A DNA stretch of 64,000 nucleotides, taken from contig JAIUCV010000003.1 of NCBI GenBank assembly GCA_026724425.1, forward strand, positions 64,533,088-64,597,087. The letters run 5' to 3'. The translations under genes were made by a program, and so were the position numbers. This document shows, piece by piece, positions 45,623-56,752 of this stretch (the first letter of the stretch is position 1; each line of letters opens with the position of its first letter). The notes beneath the pieces were generated by a model. That model worked only from the letters and a program-made list of their open reading frames with translations. It was not told the origin of the DNA and did not search any database. The stretch is from Erythrophleum ivorense. Taxonomy: Eukaryota > Streptophyta > Magnoliopsida > Fabales > Fabaceae.

Positions 45623-47033
45623 ATGTGTCCAAAAAGATCAATCACTAAGAAAGATGGGGAAATTACTATTTCAGAAAAACAACAAATGCCACCTAGAGTT
45701 TCAAAATCTACAAGAAAACCTGCTGCATTTGAGAATTCTTCAAAAGCTAAGTCTGTTGATCCTGAGGTTCCAAGGAAGAAGCAAGCTATGAAATCTGTCA
45801 CTACCAAGAAAGAAAAGCCAACTTCTACTTTCAAATGGCAAAAGGTTGTCCATTTTGAGAGTGACGAAGAAGTAGATATTCCCATTATAGCGTATGATCC
45901 CAAAGTTTTTCTAAATCAAGATGCTGCAGATTGGTTTACTAATTAAATTTTTAGCAAGAAGTTTTTCCAGGATCAATTCTATGCCTTATCCCCATGGGAT
46001 AGCCCATATTCAAAGTTTCACAAACGCTAATGGGATCAGTTCTTTGAGAGGCCTGACAATGCTATATGTCCTATTGTTCCACAGTTTTATGCAAATGCTA
46101 AATGGCATGAGGACAATTTGTATTGGAGAAGGAAGAAAAGAATTCCCATAGATGAAGATGTGATCTGGGAGCATTATGCGCTTCCTACTGTGGAGAAATG
46201 TGCTTGTCAAGAAATGATGAAAGATTTACACAAAGTATATTACAATCAAGTGGCAAGAAAGTTGACCACAAGAGGCCAAGGGATATGGAATCATGGATTG
46301 AAGTGCCATGAGCTACATAAGGAAGAAAGATTTTGGGTTACTTTCATTTCACATAATGTCTTACCAAGCTCCCATAACACATATATCACTCGAAGTAGGG
46401 CGTTGTTGGTGTATTGTATCATGGAAGATTTAGATATTGATTTTTCTCCTCTCATTCTTAAGGGCTTAAAGTCTGTTTATTCATTTGTGAAGAAGTTCCT
46501 ACCTTTCCCTTTCATGATTTCAGGCATTATTACCAACAAGATTGTTGGGATCTTTACTGATCAAGAGGAACAATTGTGTCCCATCGATGGTGTCACTTAT
46601 CAATCATTGAAGGCAAAAGAAGAAGATTTCTTGGGGGAAGATGAAGAGCATGACAATCATCTAGCTGAACCTTTAGTGCATGAACAAGAACCTATCCAAG
46701 AACAACTTGAGATTTCATTAGAGACCACTTCACAGGATAGGATGATTAAGCTCTTACAAGACAATATTGTGCAGCAAGGCCTCATTTTGAAACAACAAGA
46801 ATAGCTTAAGCAGTAATGTGAGAAGATGACACAGAAGATTAATTAGATGCTTCTATTTCGTGATGAGCTGACATCTCAAATGGCACGAGTTATTGATCTT
46901 TTGCAGCCTCAACAACAGCTTGGGGTGCACTCAAGGCAAACAGAGGGTTTGGAAGGGGATGCATAGCGGACAGATGCTAGTGTAGGCATGACTGATAGTG
47001 CACAGGAGTACTCCTCAGCTAGGGAGGAGTGAT
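45623..47033 (+). pseudogene. Athila third ORF (plant transposon domain / env-position protein)
   Basis: A single frame of about 470 codons starts at the ATG at 45623 (MCPKRSITKKDGE) and stays in register to a TGA near 47031. In-frame stops lie at about 45944, 46025, 46802, 46814, 46844 and 46964. The N-terminal 100 residues are basic and Ser/Lys-rich. Residues about 170-330 (46118-46620) contain FWVTFISHNVLPSSHNTYI and RALLVYCIMEDLDIDFSPLI, resembling the 'putative plant transposon protein' domain common in Athila elements. No convincing signal peptide or membrane segment is seen, so an envelope role is not supported by sequence. The C-terminal part is Gln-rich and probably coiled. Confidence 0.65.
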
Positions 47034-47386
47034 TATCATTATGATGACTATTTTGTGCAAGAGGATTTGACTCTGTCTCTTTTCTTGTTTTTGTTGTTTA
47101 CTTAGTTAATTAGTAGTTAGATACTTGTATTTGTGTTTCCTTCCTTTATTTTCTTTAGATTAGTGGATGACTATTTAGGAATTCTTATTGTCCTAATTTC
47201 CGTATGACAGATCTATGCTTACCTATCTCTTTGGGCTTCTATGTATACAGATGGTAGGTTTTGATGCATAATTGCTTCTCTCTTTTCTTTCTTCTCCGTA
47301 CTTTCAGGGAAGTCTCAGTATCTCATCTCTTTTGCCTCCTTTACTCATTGTCATGTTTATTCACATTGAGGACAATATGTGATTTA

Positions 47387-47401
47387 AGTGTGGGGGAAAG
47401 G
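47387..47401 (+). other. Second polypurine tract copy in Athila
   Basis: AAGTGTGGGGGAAAGG occurs about 185 bp upstream of the proper polypurine tract (47573-47586) and is almost the same. A second purine tract could prime extra plus-strand synthesis. Confidence 0.5.
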
Positions 47402-47572
47402 AGTTTACTAAAGTTGGTTTTTGTGTGTATATATATAAAAGAAAGAATGAAAATTTATGAGAAAACAAGAGAATGACTATAGTGTTTTTAAGGATTTAAT
47501 TGAGTTTAATTTCCCTCTTATTTGTTTTGAAAGTATGGATAAGTGAGTTTTGCTTGAGGACAAGCAATTGTC

Positions 47573-47586
47573 TAAGTGTGGGGGAG
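47573..47586 (+). other. Athila polypurine tract
   Basis: AAGTGTGGGGGAG sits directly before the TGATGAC start of the 3' LTR. Confidence 0.9.
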
Positions 47587-48862
47587 TGATGACTTCTAAT
47601 ATTTTGTATTACTTATAGTCAATTTGATTGAATTTGGTAGTTATCCATTAAATTTTTAGTGGGAATTATTCACTATTTTTAAGTAATTTATGGAATTGAA
47701 AGTGAAAGAGAGAAATGAAGTTAATTGTGATTAATTATGATTGAGTAGATGTTACACTAATGGAAAATATTTCTTGTTTCAGAATTATTATCTATGAGGA
47801 TTTAGAAGCCATTATATTGTTCTTAAACTCCAGGCAAAGATGTGATTGCATTATCTGAAGATGCGACTGCGAAAATTGGCATCAAAACTCTACGTTTTGA
47901 TTAATGAGGATAGAAAAGCGAGATGCAGTGAGGTTTTCAAGGAGGTCTATGACAGAGAAGGCTTCTGAGGGTTCCAGGAGGTGATTTTCGGAGGTCTTAG
48001 GGGTTCATTGATCTTATAGGAGTGAAGGAAGAAGAAGAATCAAAGGAGGAGCTCAAATTTCTGCATATCTCTCATTCCTTTATTTGCTTTCTCTTCCTTT
48101 CTTCATTTTCTCTATGTATTTGATTGGGATTCAATGTCAGATTTACCTATGTATAGCTAAAATTCTCTTTACCTAGAGCTCTATGATCTTGATGTGAACT
48201 AGATCTTTGTTTTTCTTATTGATTGTAATGATTGGAGCTTTGTGTATCCTTCTCTTTGCTTAATGCTTACTTAGGGATTGGCCACCTCTTGGATTTGATT
48301 TGGGTAATTGGAATTTATTTTGAAAAAGTAGTTCTAATTGGACCTAAGAGTTGGATAAATTAAGTTTAGATTTATCTAATTTGTAATTGGGATAAAAATA
48401 TACCTAATTGCCTTAATTAGTTTGTAGAGGGTTATAGTATTTATTGCACTCTAACCTAATTCTAAGGACACTTAGATTTTAGGGAAGAGTAGGGCTATAA
48501 TTATATCGACGGACGGCTATAGCTTATGAATCTCTTAACCCACAAGGTGATAATTAACTGCAATTGAACAAGTAATTAAGTTATAGTAAGCATAAAGGGA
48601 ATAGTGACTCTAGATAACTTGAAAACCTTATATTTTTGTCTAAATTTTCTTTGCCAACCAAGTTTTCTTTAAATTGTTTTATTTTAAAATTAGTTTTAAG
48701 TTTATGACTTGCTTAATTGGTTGCTTAACGTGGATGAAAGTAGATTGTGCATTGCCTAATTGCATTTAAGTCATTCTTCGTGGGAACGATATTCATACTT
48801 ATCACTGAACTACTTGATTTGACCCGTACACTTGCGGCTATACATATAATTTTTCATGACCA
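47587..48862 (+). repeat. Athila 3' LTR
   Basis: 1276 bp, starts TGATGACTTC and ends CATGACCA. It is directly followed by the TTTAG target duplication. It shows an insertion of a few bases (GATAAAA near 48390) relative to the 5' LTR. Confidence 0.92.
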
Positions 48863-48867
48863 TTTAG

Positions 48868-49844
48868 ACTCTTGGAACCTAAGAATATGGATATTTAATG
48901 TTACTAGGTTATCTTGTACCATAGACCATGCGCACCATGTAAAGTGAGAAGTTTGGGATTTATTTTGGTAAAAAATAATGTTAGAACCATGAGTTAGCCG
49001 TTTAGAGTTTTAAATTGTGATTTAGAGTTATAAGTATAAATATAGTTTGAAATTTGTAAAAATTAAAATGGTTGGATTGTTGGTATCACAACATCCTAGA
49101 TGTATTGGAAACAGGACAGTCTCTTCGCACAAATTTATTAAAATAGTAAAACACTTAACTTTGCCTTGAGAATATTTATAAATATATTAGACATGCAGTA
49201 GATTAAGTATAAAAATTTGCAACTCGATTAGTGCCAACAAGTATTTGAAGTAATTTCCCAAATTTGTCCCCTATTATGAATGCCCAAACAAAGTTCCTTG
49301 TGAATTCTTGATTAGCAAAGGGTCTAAACCTTGTTGTTTATGGCCCAAATTTATGCCTAAGATTTCCAAGACATAAAGGAACAGATCTGGAGTATTTGGG
49401 GTTTTTTCTAAAATGGTTTGGTACCTCAAACAGTGTTCCCACATCAGACTAGTGAGAACAGAGTAATTTGGGGACTGATTTGAAAGAAAAATCTGTTTAA
49501 GGACCAAAAAAATTATTTTTGGCCCAAAATAGTTCTGGGGTCTGGTATTGCATTAAGCTAATGAAGAAAATTATTTCATAATTTTTGAATATCATTTACT
49601 CTTACATGGCAACTTCTCTAAAATATTAATATTTTCTATAAAATATCTTTCTGCATTTTGTTATATGTTATCACTTAAAAATTTTATTTAAAAACTGTAG
49701 TTTTTCTATCAAGTTTAACTTTTGAACATTAATATCTAGACTGAATTATTCAAATAAAATTCTATTAAATTATATATCATTTTTAAATATAGAACATTGT
49801 ACCAAATATAACATTAGCAGTTACATACCCCTCAAATTCAATAA
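48868..49844. other. Unclassified sequence right of Athila
   Basis: Continuation of the pre-Athila locus, since removing the element joins 36143 to 48868. No gene recognised. The stretch 49250-49560 is less AT-rich and open for 77 codons on the minus strand, without a recognisable motif. Confidence 0.4.
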
Positions 49845-50698
49845 TATTTTGGCTTAGTAGTAATACAACACAATAATCTGAGTTGGACTCGCAACCTGAA
49901 CCAAAATTTCAAAATAATAAATTATTATTCTTATTTTGTATAGTTCATCGTGAATTAGGTATCAAATTCTTTTTTTCTTGAATATCTCGGTTCCGAATTG
50001 TATGATAGAAAGAACAGGGAAATTAAAGTCATACACGGTGAAGGCTGACAACAAATTCCAGCTCATATTGGAACCCCACATGCTCTACCTCTGCTACTAA
50101 CTACTCCATTTGAAAAGGTCAAAAATACCAGTGGGATATCATGGGGAAACCAAGGTTAAGGCAGGGACAAAATCGTATATTTGCAAAAGCATAAGCATGC
50201 AGAAACGTAAATAGCGCGTTTTAAATCAGGGATTCACACACTACGTTCCTCGAAATTAAATGATCGTCCATGGCAAAACTGAATTAGACTTTGAACCAGC
50301 AAGCCTATAGGCCTCCCCGACACGACGGAAATGCATTTAATGACTTACTTGGGCCGCAAACTTATGCAGTTCAAAATGTTTCGCAGTTATAATATGGATA
50401 AATTACTACATAACAGTCTCTTGTTTACTTCCTTCAATATTAAGTCATATTAGCCTATATAACACCCAGCTTGTCGAAGAAGATCCATTCCATTTTCATT
50501 CAAGCTTTTAACCTAGCAAGCAATTTATAGCACGATGAGTTCTAAGAGCATAAACATTCAAAACGTTCTTTGCTCTACAACTAAGCCACCTTCTCAGTCT
50601 CAGGTCACTGCGTCTTGAAACTACAAGTGGGACTCAAATCCCAACTACCCAGAAGGACAAAAATTTTTATCTTCATTTCATACCTTTATCGATTAAGT

Positions 50699-52165
50699 TG
50701 ATAAGTCCTCATTTATCATGTTTTTATTATTATTTTAAGAGGTTTATCATATAAATATTAAATTTATTTTATATTTTTGATATATAAAATTAATAAATTT
50801 TAATTAAATTTATATTTAGTAAGTTTTGTTTTTTTAGTTTTGAATTAATTTTTTATTTTAGTTCAGTATAAGTTATGTTTTATGTTTTTATTTAATTTTT
50901 TTCGTTGTTAAATTATGTGATCTTTGTTAATAGATTATAAATAAGAATTAGATGAATTTTATATTTTTGTAGGATTAAAAATACAAAGAAAAAAGCTTAG
51001 AAGGTTCAGAATGCAAAATAACAAAAGTTAAGAAAACTTACTAAAAGAAAGGCTAAAAAAAAAAAAAAGAAAAGAACAAGACGGTGCCCCAGAAATGCTG
51101 ATATAAAAAATGTAGTGCGCTGGGTCCAATCGGAGAACAAAATACATTGTGGCATAAAAATTCCGCAGCGCAATGCTCCTGACCGCCACAAAAAAAAAAT
51201 ATATCAACAACGCTGCAATACCTACCATAGAAAATACAAAGTGCAGCATTTTAGCTGTAATATGTTTTTTAAGGGTTTTAAAATGGGTTTTGCCATTTTT
51301 TCATGGAGGTCACCATTTTGAAGATTTTGGTGCAAAAGGGAGCATGGGCAGTGCTTCAAATTATGGGAAAAGTTTGGTTTCGGAGGAGATTCACTTATTA
51401 ATTTGCTTTTATCTTTATACCGTGCTTTTCCTTACATTTCTAGACCTATTTGATTTATGTCTTTTTTAAAAATGTTAGATTATCTCATAAAGAGTAGCTA
51501 AACTTGTTTGATGGGGGTTGTGATAAACTTTAGCTTATAATATGTTATAATTATTCTATTTATTTGTAATTAATTGTGTGATTTACTCCAATTTTGTGTT
51601 TCATGCTTCTAAGTATATGCAAACCATTAAATGATTTGGATAGCCTAAATAAACTTGAAAAAGAAATTTTAGAAAAAACATAGATTGGGTAATGTGAATT
51701 TATAAAATTTTGCAATGTTAAGTGGATTGATTTGTTTTTAAGATAGGAATATGTCTATTAATCTTGCGTAGCCATAAAAGGACCCTTTTTTTTTTTTTAA
51801 TAAACCTCTAAGTTGATTGCATAAAGAATTGTAGATTGGTTAGGAGAACGCCTATAAATAATTTAGAAGATGCTTATAGATAAATTAGAGTTTTAGGCTA
51901 ATAATGACATTAAAAGCATAGTGAAAAGAGATAATTAATTCATATAATATGCTATAGAGAATTATAATCCCAAACTTTTTACTCTTCAATTTAATCTAGA
52001 ATGGTGTCTCTCTTTTATTTTGTTATTTTTATATCTTTAGCTTAATTTAATTTGCTATAACTTTTATTATTGGCTTGATGGAGATTAAAGTATATAATTT
52101 TAATACTTAGCAATTATCTTAATAATTAAATTTTTGTTTAATTTCTTATCACTTTTATTATTGGC
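50699..52165 (+). mobile_element. Insertion in copy C, probable Ty3/gypsy LTR
   Basis: Copy B has only about 50 bp between the points that flank this 1.47 kb block. It starts TGATAAGTCCTCATTTATC, a start typical of gypsy LTRs, and has no coding capacity. Near its end CTTTTATTATTGGCTTGA occurs twice, at about 52060 and 52148, so the right end is duplicated or rearranged. GATTAAGT before and GATTAAAGT near 52090 may be a relic of the target duplication. I call it a solo LTR or LTR fragment with limited confidence. Confidence 0.5.
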
Positions 52166-52513
52166 TTGACCTAGATTAAATGTTTTTATGTGTTTTCAAT
52201 GGAAGCATGTTATGTTAGTCTTAATGCGCATGTTATATTTTTATTGTTCAAATTTTAGACATTTTCTTAGTCTTGTCTTTTTTATTAAACCATCTTATTC
52301 CACATCTTTAAAAATCAAAGTCTGACATATCTTATAATTTGCTTGTACTATATAAGTTCTTTTCATTCTTTTTATTTATTATTTGTTTGTTTATTGTTCT
52401 CATTCAATTTGGTTTTCATTTTCAGGCAAATTGTGGAGGAAGTGCATGCCATTGATAATGGAGTTAAGTGGTTGGATAAAGGAAGAATGGAAGTAGAGTT
52501 TTGCATATATAGG

Positions 52514-53881
52514 TATTGCTTTTCAGAATATGATTATCTGCACGTAAATATACATATCGAAATAGTAATCAAATGATGAGTAGAGTATCATCCCATAAGG
52601 ATTTGTTATAAAGAATGGTTAAGTACTAAAATTCACACCTTATCCTAAATTAAGCAAATTAATTATGTGGTCAGAAATTAAATTAAAGCTATTTGTTATG
52701 CACAATTAGAAAACAACTAAATTTGGATTAAGGAATCTCAGATTATTAATCTCTCAAGTATTTTATAGAGACTCAATTTAACCCCTTGTACTTGCTTATA
52801 ATGGGAATATGTGCTAGCCTAGGATTCAATTTTATTTATAAGTATTTTTCTAGATTACAAATAGGCATATTTCTAGTTAATTTCACAATCATTTATGAAA
52901 TCAACCATACAAGCATACAAGCACAGCCTCTAACTTGACCATGTGAGACTAATATTCCCATCTCATTAGCAAAATATCCACTCATCATCGCAAGCATCAA
53001 GTAATCACACTACTTAACTCAAGGTTTAATTTCATTGTCTATTTTCTAAGTTCAAGTAGAACATCAAATTATTCCACATGTGGTCCAGTTAATCAAAAAG
53101 CATGAAGCATAAAGTTGAATCAGTATATATATATATACCATTAATTACAAGAAAAGAAGGAAAAACAAACTCTAATGCATACAATGGTTCTTAATAATCC
53201 TAAATTAAAGAGTTTAGTTACTTATTCATCAACAAAATCAGAGTCAAAGTTAGAAATATCATAATGCAAAGAAAAGGAGAGAAATCTGAGAATGCTTGTC
53301 TACTCTTCCATCTGCAAGCCCGAACACTCCTTTGCTCCAAGAATGCATTCCCATGCTCTCCTCTTGCCTCTGACAAAAGTAGAATGATGGCTCCGGACGA
53401 ATGGTAGGGTTATATGTTACTAAACCTCCAAAAAACTAAAGCTACAAAACATAGCTTTTCCATTTATTGTGCACAATGCCGCAGTGCCAAGACAGGAGCA
53501 CCACAACGCCATTAGTTCTATCCAAAAATTTGAAATTTTGTTGAATAGCGCTATGGCACCAAGGCTTTTGACTTCTTCAATTTAGCTGGTTTTTCACGTC
53601 TTGGCTCCGAGTCTTTGATGACATAGCTCTAAGATGACTCTAGCTTATCTTACCTTATATTGACACCCTATAAAAATAGTGAATGTATGAGCAATTCATA
53701 ATTTAACCAAAATAAGCCAAATTATTTCATCTGTAGCATAAAAAACTTGAGAATAGAGCTATATATATTAACTATGAACATTTTTCTTAAAACAGAATGT
53801 ATTTACTTTAAAATCAAACAACTATACACCCAATTTTTAGTAAAAAATGTGAAAAATAACATTAACAAATAAGAGTTCACA
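52514..53881 (-). mobile_element. Solo LTR of a Ty3/gypsy element (1368 bp)
   Basis: Flanked by ATAGG on both sides (52509-52513 and 53882-53886). Copy B reads ..GTATAGGGCAAATTAAAT across the empty site, confirming the insertion. On the minus strand it starts TGTGAACTC and ends GAAAAGCAATA. Close to that end, GGGATGATACTCTACTCATC and TATTTACGTGC resemble the 3' end of Athila/Tat LTRs (compare GGAACGATATTCATACTTATC and TACACTTGCGG in the Athila LTR here). No internal retroelement sequence remains, so it arose by LTR-LTR recombination. Confidence 0.75.
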
Positions 53882-54427
53882 ATAGGCCAATTAAATATAT
53901 TCGCAGCTAATTCGCTAAAATGGTTATATTTATTCAATTTCTTAATTTATTCGGTTTATGTCAATTTGATGTCTATGTCTGCTTCCAAAAGTGGAGTTAA
54001 TTAATATTCGTTTGAAAGCAGTTTTGGAAACCAATTTCCTTGTACTTTTTGTTTCCTTTCTGTAATCATTGGAATAAGATAAAGCTTGGTGTAGAATCAA
54101 ATTTCACCTTTATGTATGTCGTCAACCCTCAAAAGGTCAAAACATAAAATTCTACGTTCAATATCTCTCTCTTCTTCTTTTTATAATTTATTTTTTTAAG
54201 TTAATCAAATATCTATGTCCTTATAATATATACATTACGAAGTACCCCATTTAATATTTGAAGAAGATCTAATGGAACAATTCGCCCAATTATTCTTGTT
54301 ACAAACTAAATTATATAATTAACCCTGTGTACTATTTTCTTCTACTTTTATGTATTATAACTATTACCTCATGTTGTAAATTTTAAATGGTAAGTTTATG
54401 GCCATCTTGATAATTAATAATAATATA

Positions 54428-54820
54428 TTGGCTAAATTGCATATAACTCTCGGAACTTTGAGTCATATGTATATAACTCTTTTGACTTACAAAACTTGAC
54501 GATGAACCCATCTAAACATTAAAATTTGTATAAATAATCCTCTTATTATTAGTCCATTGTTTCACTGCCAGTAATATGTTAAGGGACTTAGTTATATACA
54601 ACTCAAAATTTAAAAGAGCTATTTGAACCAATAAAAAAAAGTTTAGAGAGTTTATTGTTACTAATATGTCACGCTCTGTCAATAAAAAAATGAACTAACT
54701 AACAATATAGAATTATTTGCACAAATTTAAAAGTTTAGTAAGATTTATTATCAAGTTTTAAAGGTCAGGAAATTATCTGCAATGACTCAAAGTTCAAAAG
54801 ATTTTCCACAATTTAGCCTA
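54428..54820. mobile_element. MITE with ~40 bp terminal inverted repeats (393 bp)
   Basis: The left end TTGGCTAAATTGCATATAAC matches the reverse complement of the right end, TAGGCTAAATTGTGGAAAAT, and both continue to GAACTTTGAGTCAT. Copy B lacks the block near 20190. No open frame. The target duplication is unclear within the AT-rich AATATA/ACATATTA surroundings, so the superfamily is open. Confidence 0.7.
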
Positions 54821-55761
54821 ACATATTACATAATTTAAGCTTTTCTCTATCCCTCCTGAGTGTATAGTAATATTGGGTCATATTCGTGTACAAGTTTTTA
54901 CATACACATCTATTACATGATATATAAAGCTGAATTATAGTTTATATACTACTCTATCAATTTTACATAGCACTTCAAATGGAACCTCCATTTAACTCTA
55001 GTGTGGTTGATCAAACTTAATGGCATTTATATGAATATTATACTCTTCGTTTCCAAAAAGGCAACTCCAATACAAGTTGAATAGTTCAAAACGTTTTCTA
55101 AAATCATCATAGTATGTCATTTATTGGAGATTTAGTCTGATAAATATATGTTAAAACTTGATTAACCACCAAATCATTCAACTTAATAAATTCTCAGTAT
55201 ATACAAAGACAATTTTTAAATAGTTAATTTTTTATACACAAGGAGGGATCAATTGACACCGATATTAATCAAAATTAATCTAATACAATGAAATAATTTT
55301 TTTGTAGGATTTTTTTTATATACAAAATTTGTCATTAGATTAAAAATTTTAATTAGATATTTTGATACTTGACAAAGCAAGACAACACATACAAAAAGTA
55401 CTATATTAATGTTGTCTACAAATAAATATTCAACAATCTGTGTAAGTATTAGTTATAAAAATATTTTTTATAACTAAGTCAATGATACCTAGTGGCTATC
55501 CTGTGTACCACGTGTCTACCATGTGTTGCTCCAGATTCATAACATTGATCATCCAAGTTCATTTATGATCTACAAATTAAGATACAATTTCTTAATTTGT
55601 TCGTTTTATGTTTATGGCCACCTTGATAATTAATATATCACACAATTTTAGTAGCAAAAGGATCAGTACAATATCAGTGTGCTTACCATCTTTCCACCTA
55701 CAATCAAGTTAATATCCTGAGTAACGCGCAAGAACAAGTCACATAAAATACTTAAGACACG

Positions 55762-56550
55762 TCAGATAGTATTTAACCAAGTATTATTTAAAAATTCCAA
55801 TAGCTTAGCACACAAAAATTCGGTTGCCAAATCCAACGTATGCTTAGGTTGTTTTTGTTTCCCATCATCACAGATTTCATCATATTCTGTACCAGAGAAA
55901 GCTGATGCATATAAAAGTTGTATGTTAATCATCTTATGTTCTGTTCGCTTCCATTGAAGACCTAAACTAGGTTTCCTGAGTTAGCTCTTTGGTTTTTCTT
56001 TTCAAATTTATATTCTAGTTTTTGGTTATAAATTACTATACATAATTTATGAATTTAAGTTAAAGCTCAATGTAATAACTAATAATAATAATTAAAAAAA
56101 AAGTTGAGGAAAATCATCACCATTTAGAGTCAACAAACTGAACTACCTTGCCAAATTAAAGGGTGTGCAGATTGGCAAGATACTTCCTAATAATACAAAC
56201 ACAATCTCTTTACTGTGATCAAACAAACCTCCCAAAAGTGCATTGAAAATTAAAGCGACAATCTCCCAACAGTCAACCATATTAAATATCTTAAGTAAAC
56301 TAAACAACTAGGAATAAGTAGAAGTCACTGAAGAAAGTAATATAAAAGTTCCCTTTAAATTCTTTTTTCTTAGCGGTCATTGTTTGGTCTTGTTATTATC
56401 AATTTTCTTTTAATAATTAAAATGTCGTGAATAAGTACTTTGGATCTATAATGTGAGCAGCATTTTGAACAAAGATTTGAACCAGCAACCAATTTCTTAC
56501 TTCGGTTTTATGTGTAGCAGTGAGATAGCCAGCCACTGCAACAGCCTTAA
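55762..56550 (-). pseudogene. Unknown spliced gene remnant, copy C
   Basis: Same gene remnant as in copy B (31735-32970). The last exon, 55762-55935, is 174 nt like its partner and open for 58 codons to TGA. It contains LLYASAFSGTEYDEICDDGK and TEFLCAKLLEFLNNTWLNTI and differs from B at about 11 residues. The hydrophobic exon at about 56150-56310 reads CWEIVALIFNALLGG and ILPICTPF. Its donor has changed from GGTAAGG to GGCAAGG, next to a deletion of about 25 bp. The exon near 56510-56545 (VAVAGYLTATHKTE) ends at GTAAGA, a good donor. Copia-3 cuts the gene directly upstream at 56550. Function unknown. Confidence 0.5.
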
Positions 56551-56737
56551 ACTTCGGGCTATAATTTTTCTATATATTGCATCATACACTTGGGTTACAT
56601 ATATACACAATAACCACCCGTGAAATACTCTGCAATCTCCTAATATTTCTCTCGTAATCCCATAATAGTGGGATTCTGTTATATTCCTATATATCCTAAC
56701 TGAGTATTATATGTATACAAATTCTATTTTGTTGACA
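56551..56737 (-). repeat. Copia-3 3' LTR
   Basis: About 187 bp, starts TGTCAACAAAATAG on the minus strand. The last few bases at the outer end differ from the 5' LTR (TGTAAAA missing or altered). Confidence 0.9.
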
Positions 56738-56752
56738 CTCCCCCTCAAGTTG
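56738..56752 (-). other. Copia-3 polypurine tract
   Basis: On the minus strand AACTTGAGGGGGAG lies directly before the 3' LTR. Confidence 0.9.

Larger units (their letters stand above)
36149..48862 (+). mobile_element. Athila-type Ty3/gypsy retrotransposon (12.7 kb)
   Basis: LTRs of about 1.27 kb (36149-37417 and 47587-48862) flank gag, protease, reverse transcriptase, RNase H and integrase in Ty3/gypsy order, plus a third open frame after pol. The target duplication TTTAG is exact (36144-36148 and 48863-48867). The primer site resembles the tRNA-Asp complement used by Athila elements, and the polypurine tract is AAGTGTGGGGGAG. The size and the extra 3' frame fit the Athila/Calypso lineage. 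All reading frames carry stops or shifts, so it is not autonomous now. Confidence 0.93.
50455..54105 (+). pseudogene. Small gene family, copy C (broken by insertions)
   Basis: A TATA-like CCTATATAAC near 50455 and the ATG at 50535 match copy B. The first exon starts MSSKSINIQNVLCSTTKPPS and stops at TGA after 28 codons, near 50619. The intron has been enlarged by the insertion at 50699-52165. At the second exon (about 52430) the acceptor reads TTCAGGCAA instead of the CAG-ending site in B, so correct splicing is doubtful. That exon is then broken at 52513 by a 1368 bp solo LTR. The conserved 3' tail resumes near 54035-54105. Unknown family, no function inferred. Confidence 0.5.
49845..56550 (+). 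repeat. Duplicated segment, copy C
   Basis: Co-linear with copy B (18370-20531 plus 31053-32545). Relative to B it has gained 50699-52165, 52514-53881 and 54428-54820. It is cut at 56550 by Copia-3, resumes at 61525-61578, is cut again by the hAT-type element and ends at about 62675. Same orientation as B. Confidence 0.85.

Noticed and set aside
49274..49507. 77-codon minus-strand frame right of Athila
   Set aside because: No recognisable motif and no second copy in the window. Kept only as unclassified sequence.
52343..52576. 77-codon frame in copy C
   Set aside because: It runs from intron through the second exon into the ATAGG-flanked solo LTR at 52514, so it is a chimera created by the insertion.
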